Positions 5,964-7,228 of a stretch of DNA of 7,228 bases are shown here, piece by piece (the first letter of the stretch is position 1; every line of letters starts with the position of its first letter). The stretch comes from Acholeplasmatales bacterium Tener_01. GTDB taxonomy: Bacteria; Bacillota_I; Bacilli_A; ML615J-28; CAG-698. The stretch lies in assembly GCA_001604495.1 (NCBI GenBank), contig LVBR01000116.1, positions 1-7,228 on the forward strand, written 5' to 3'. The notes under the pieces are model-generated. The model had not been told where the DNA came from. It did no database searches and worked only from the letters and a program-made list of their open reading frames with translations. Position numbers and translations under genes: made by a program.

Positions 5964-7043
5964 CTATTTCAAATCTACGTTATATGAAAATTTAATTCCC
6001 TCACTTGTAGCATCAGATAATTTCTTGATATCAATCTTCCAATCAATTGCATAAGCAGCTAGTCTTGCATTTTGTCCGCTCTTACCAATTGCAAGTGAAT
6101 ATTGATCATCTTGAACAATAACTAAAGCTTTTCTTGTCTTTTCATCAGCAATAACACTTAAGCATCTCGCAGGAAGTAGTGCTTCACTAATCAAATCAAC
6201 AGGATTGTCTTTCCATGTAAAGATATCAATCTTTTCATTATTCAATGCTTCATTTATTTCTTTAATTCTTAAACCGCCATGACCAACACATGCACCTTTA
6301 GCATCAACACCAGGTTTTGTTGAAAGAACACCAATCTTTGTTCTACTTCCTGGGTCACGAGAAATTCCCATAATTTCAATACTTCCATCAGCAATTTCTG
6401 GAATATTGATTTCAAATAATTTCTTAACAATTTCTCTACTTGTTCTTGATAAGAACACTTTTGGTCCTTTAGTAGTCTTATCTACTTTAACGATATATAC
6501 TTTCTTACTATCTCCAATATTAAATTCTTCACCAGGTAAAGCTTCTGTTAGAGGCATTGTAGCTTCACAGTTTGCACCAATTAAGAATGTAACAAAAGTA
6601 TCAGTCTTAGCTACAACTTTAGCATTTAATACTTCTCCAACTCTTTCAAAGAAGAACTTATATGCTTCTTCACGTTCTAATTCTTTAAGTCCACTGATAA
6701 GTGCTTGTTTAAACTTACCAGCATTCTTTCTACCAAATGTGTCAAGTTTAATTTCTCTTTTAATTTTGCTTCCAACTTTAACTTTAGCTCTGATTTTTAA
6801 AGCATCTTCAAGTAAAATTTGTCCTTTTTTGCCTTCTTCAATTTCACTAACAACTTCGTAGTTATCAGTAAATCTTACTTTTTTCTTTTCAAAATCAACT
6901 TCAGTCTTAATTTCACCTTTGTATTCTGTATCTCTACAAGCAACCGCAACAGCAGTTCCAACTTTCTCTAATACAGCGTCGATATCTAAACCTCTTTCGT
7001 AGGCAATACTTTCTAATGATTCAAAAAAATTCTTACTTGTCAT
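5964..7043 (-). CDS. nusA: Transcription termination/antitermination factor NusA
   Basis: NusA binds RNA polymerase and nascent RNA, promoting pausing, intrinsic termination and rRNA antitermination. At 359 residues it is the short Gram-positive form, without the C-terminal acidic repeats of E. coli. An N-terminal polymerase-binding domain (about 1-130) precedes an S1 domain (about 134-200, ERVGEVLNAKVV to KVFLSRT), KH1 (about 205-275) with GACVGHGGLRI at 250-260, and KH2 (about 278-345) with IGKSGQNARLAA at 319-330. The KH1 GxxG loop reads GHGG, where a basic residue such as in GMRG is usual. The ATG is preceded by a full AGGAGG with spacer ATGTT, and the rimP stop TAG overlaps that site. 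The gene ends with consecutive in-frame stops TAG TGA. NusA may also affect hairpins in its own operon. Confidence 0.98.
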   Translation of the reverse strand: MTSKNFFESLESIAYERGLDIDAVLEKVGTAVAVACRDTEYKGEIKTEVDFEKKKVRFTDNYEVVSEIEEGKKGQILLEDALKIRAKVKVGSKIKREIKLDTFGRKNAGKFKQALISGLKELEREEAYKFFFERVGEVLNAKVVAKTDTFVTFLIGANCEATMPLTEALPGEEFNIGDSKKVYIVKVDKTTKGPKVFLSRTSREIVKKLFEINIPEIADGSIEIMGISRDPGSRTKIGVLSTKPGVDAKGACVGHGGLRIKEINEALNNEKIDIFTWKDNPVDLISEALLPARCLSVIADEKTRKALVIVQDDQYSLAIGKSGQNARLAAYAIDWKIDIKKLSDATSEGIKFSYNVDLK

Positions 7044-7052
7044 AACATCCTC

Positions 7053-7228
7053 CTAAAACTTGACAGCTAGTCTTACTTTCTCTATATTTTCTTTATTGAT
7101 TTCAATCTCTTTCATTCTTCCTTTTAGATTAACTTTGATTTTAAAAACATTATCATGATAATCTAATAAATCACCATACACTTCATTTTTATTTAATACT
7201 TTTTCTTTAGTATAAATACAAATATATG
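7053..7228 (-). CDS. rimP: Ribosome maturation factor RimP (3' end only)
   Basis: The last 57 codons of a gene entering from the right edge are visible, ending ENIEKVRLAVKF and TAG at 7055-7053. The acidic/basic strand pattern (EVYGDLLDYHDNVFKIKV, then GRMKEIEINKENI) and the KxRLAV-F ending are typical of the C-terminal SH3-like domain of RimP (formerly YlxS/YhbC), which assists 30S subunit maturation. Position directly upstream of nusA is the conserved arrangement. The stop codon overlaps the AGGAGG of nusA, so the two genes are likely translationally coupled. The start and the N-terminal domain lie outside the window. Confidence 0.93.
   Translation of the reverse strand, partial: YICIYTKEKVLNKNEVYGDLLDYHDNVFKIKVNLKGRMKEIEINKENIEKVRLAVKF

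Noticed and set aside
6406..6861. A 151-codon plus-strand open frame opposite nusA
   Set aside because: It lies wholly inside nusA on the other strand, is rich in Ser/Leu/Thr as expected of an antisense shadow of a Lys/Glu-rich gene, has no recognisable domain and no plausible need for separate expression.

Overview
This AT-rich window (roughly one third G+C by eye) carries a compact, almost gap-free run of housekeeping genes, all on the minus strand. Gene order, Shine-Dalgarno sequences of the AGGAGG/GAGGTGA type, TTG starts and low G+C suggest a low-G+C Gram-positive lineage: Bacillota, or a relative such as Erysipelotrichia or an Acholeplasma/RF39-like group. TGA acts as a stop (uvrC, ylxQ) and every tryptophan codon I checked is TGG. 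The UGA=Trp code of Mycoplasma and Spiroplasma is therefore not supported.

In the direction of transcription (high to low coordinates) the genes are the 3' end of rimP (7228-7053), nusA (7043-5964), rnpM/ylxR (5951-5685), ylxQ (5684-5379), infB (5368-3104) and rbfA (3102-2764). This is the classical nusA-infB cluster, which links transcription elongation/antitermination with 30S maturation and translation initiation. Spacings run from 0 to about 12 bases, and stop codons are often embedded in the next gene's ribosome binding site. After a 38-base gap come uvrC (2725-989), the nucleotide-excision-repair endonuclease, and a DEDDh 3'-5' exonuclease with an extra N-terminal domain (966-106). The run ends in a strong AT-rich hairpin (81-114).

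At the left edge, bases 1-89 look like the 3' tail of a convergent plus-strand gene. Its stop codon and that of the exonuclease lie at mirror-image positions inside the same palindrome.

Most of the window is ordinary and well understood. Two short structures are not explained by gene content. One is the 38-base rbfA-uvrC gap, which holds two mutually exclusive hairpins, one of which buries the uvrC ribosome binding site. The other is the terminator that supplies Lys-Lys-stop to both convergent genes. I see no tRNA, rRNA, CRISPR array, insertion sequence or phage gene, and no gene-free stretch longer than 300 bases. The operon promoter must lie upstream of rimP, outside the window.
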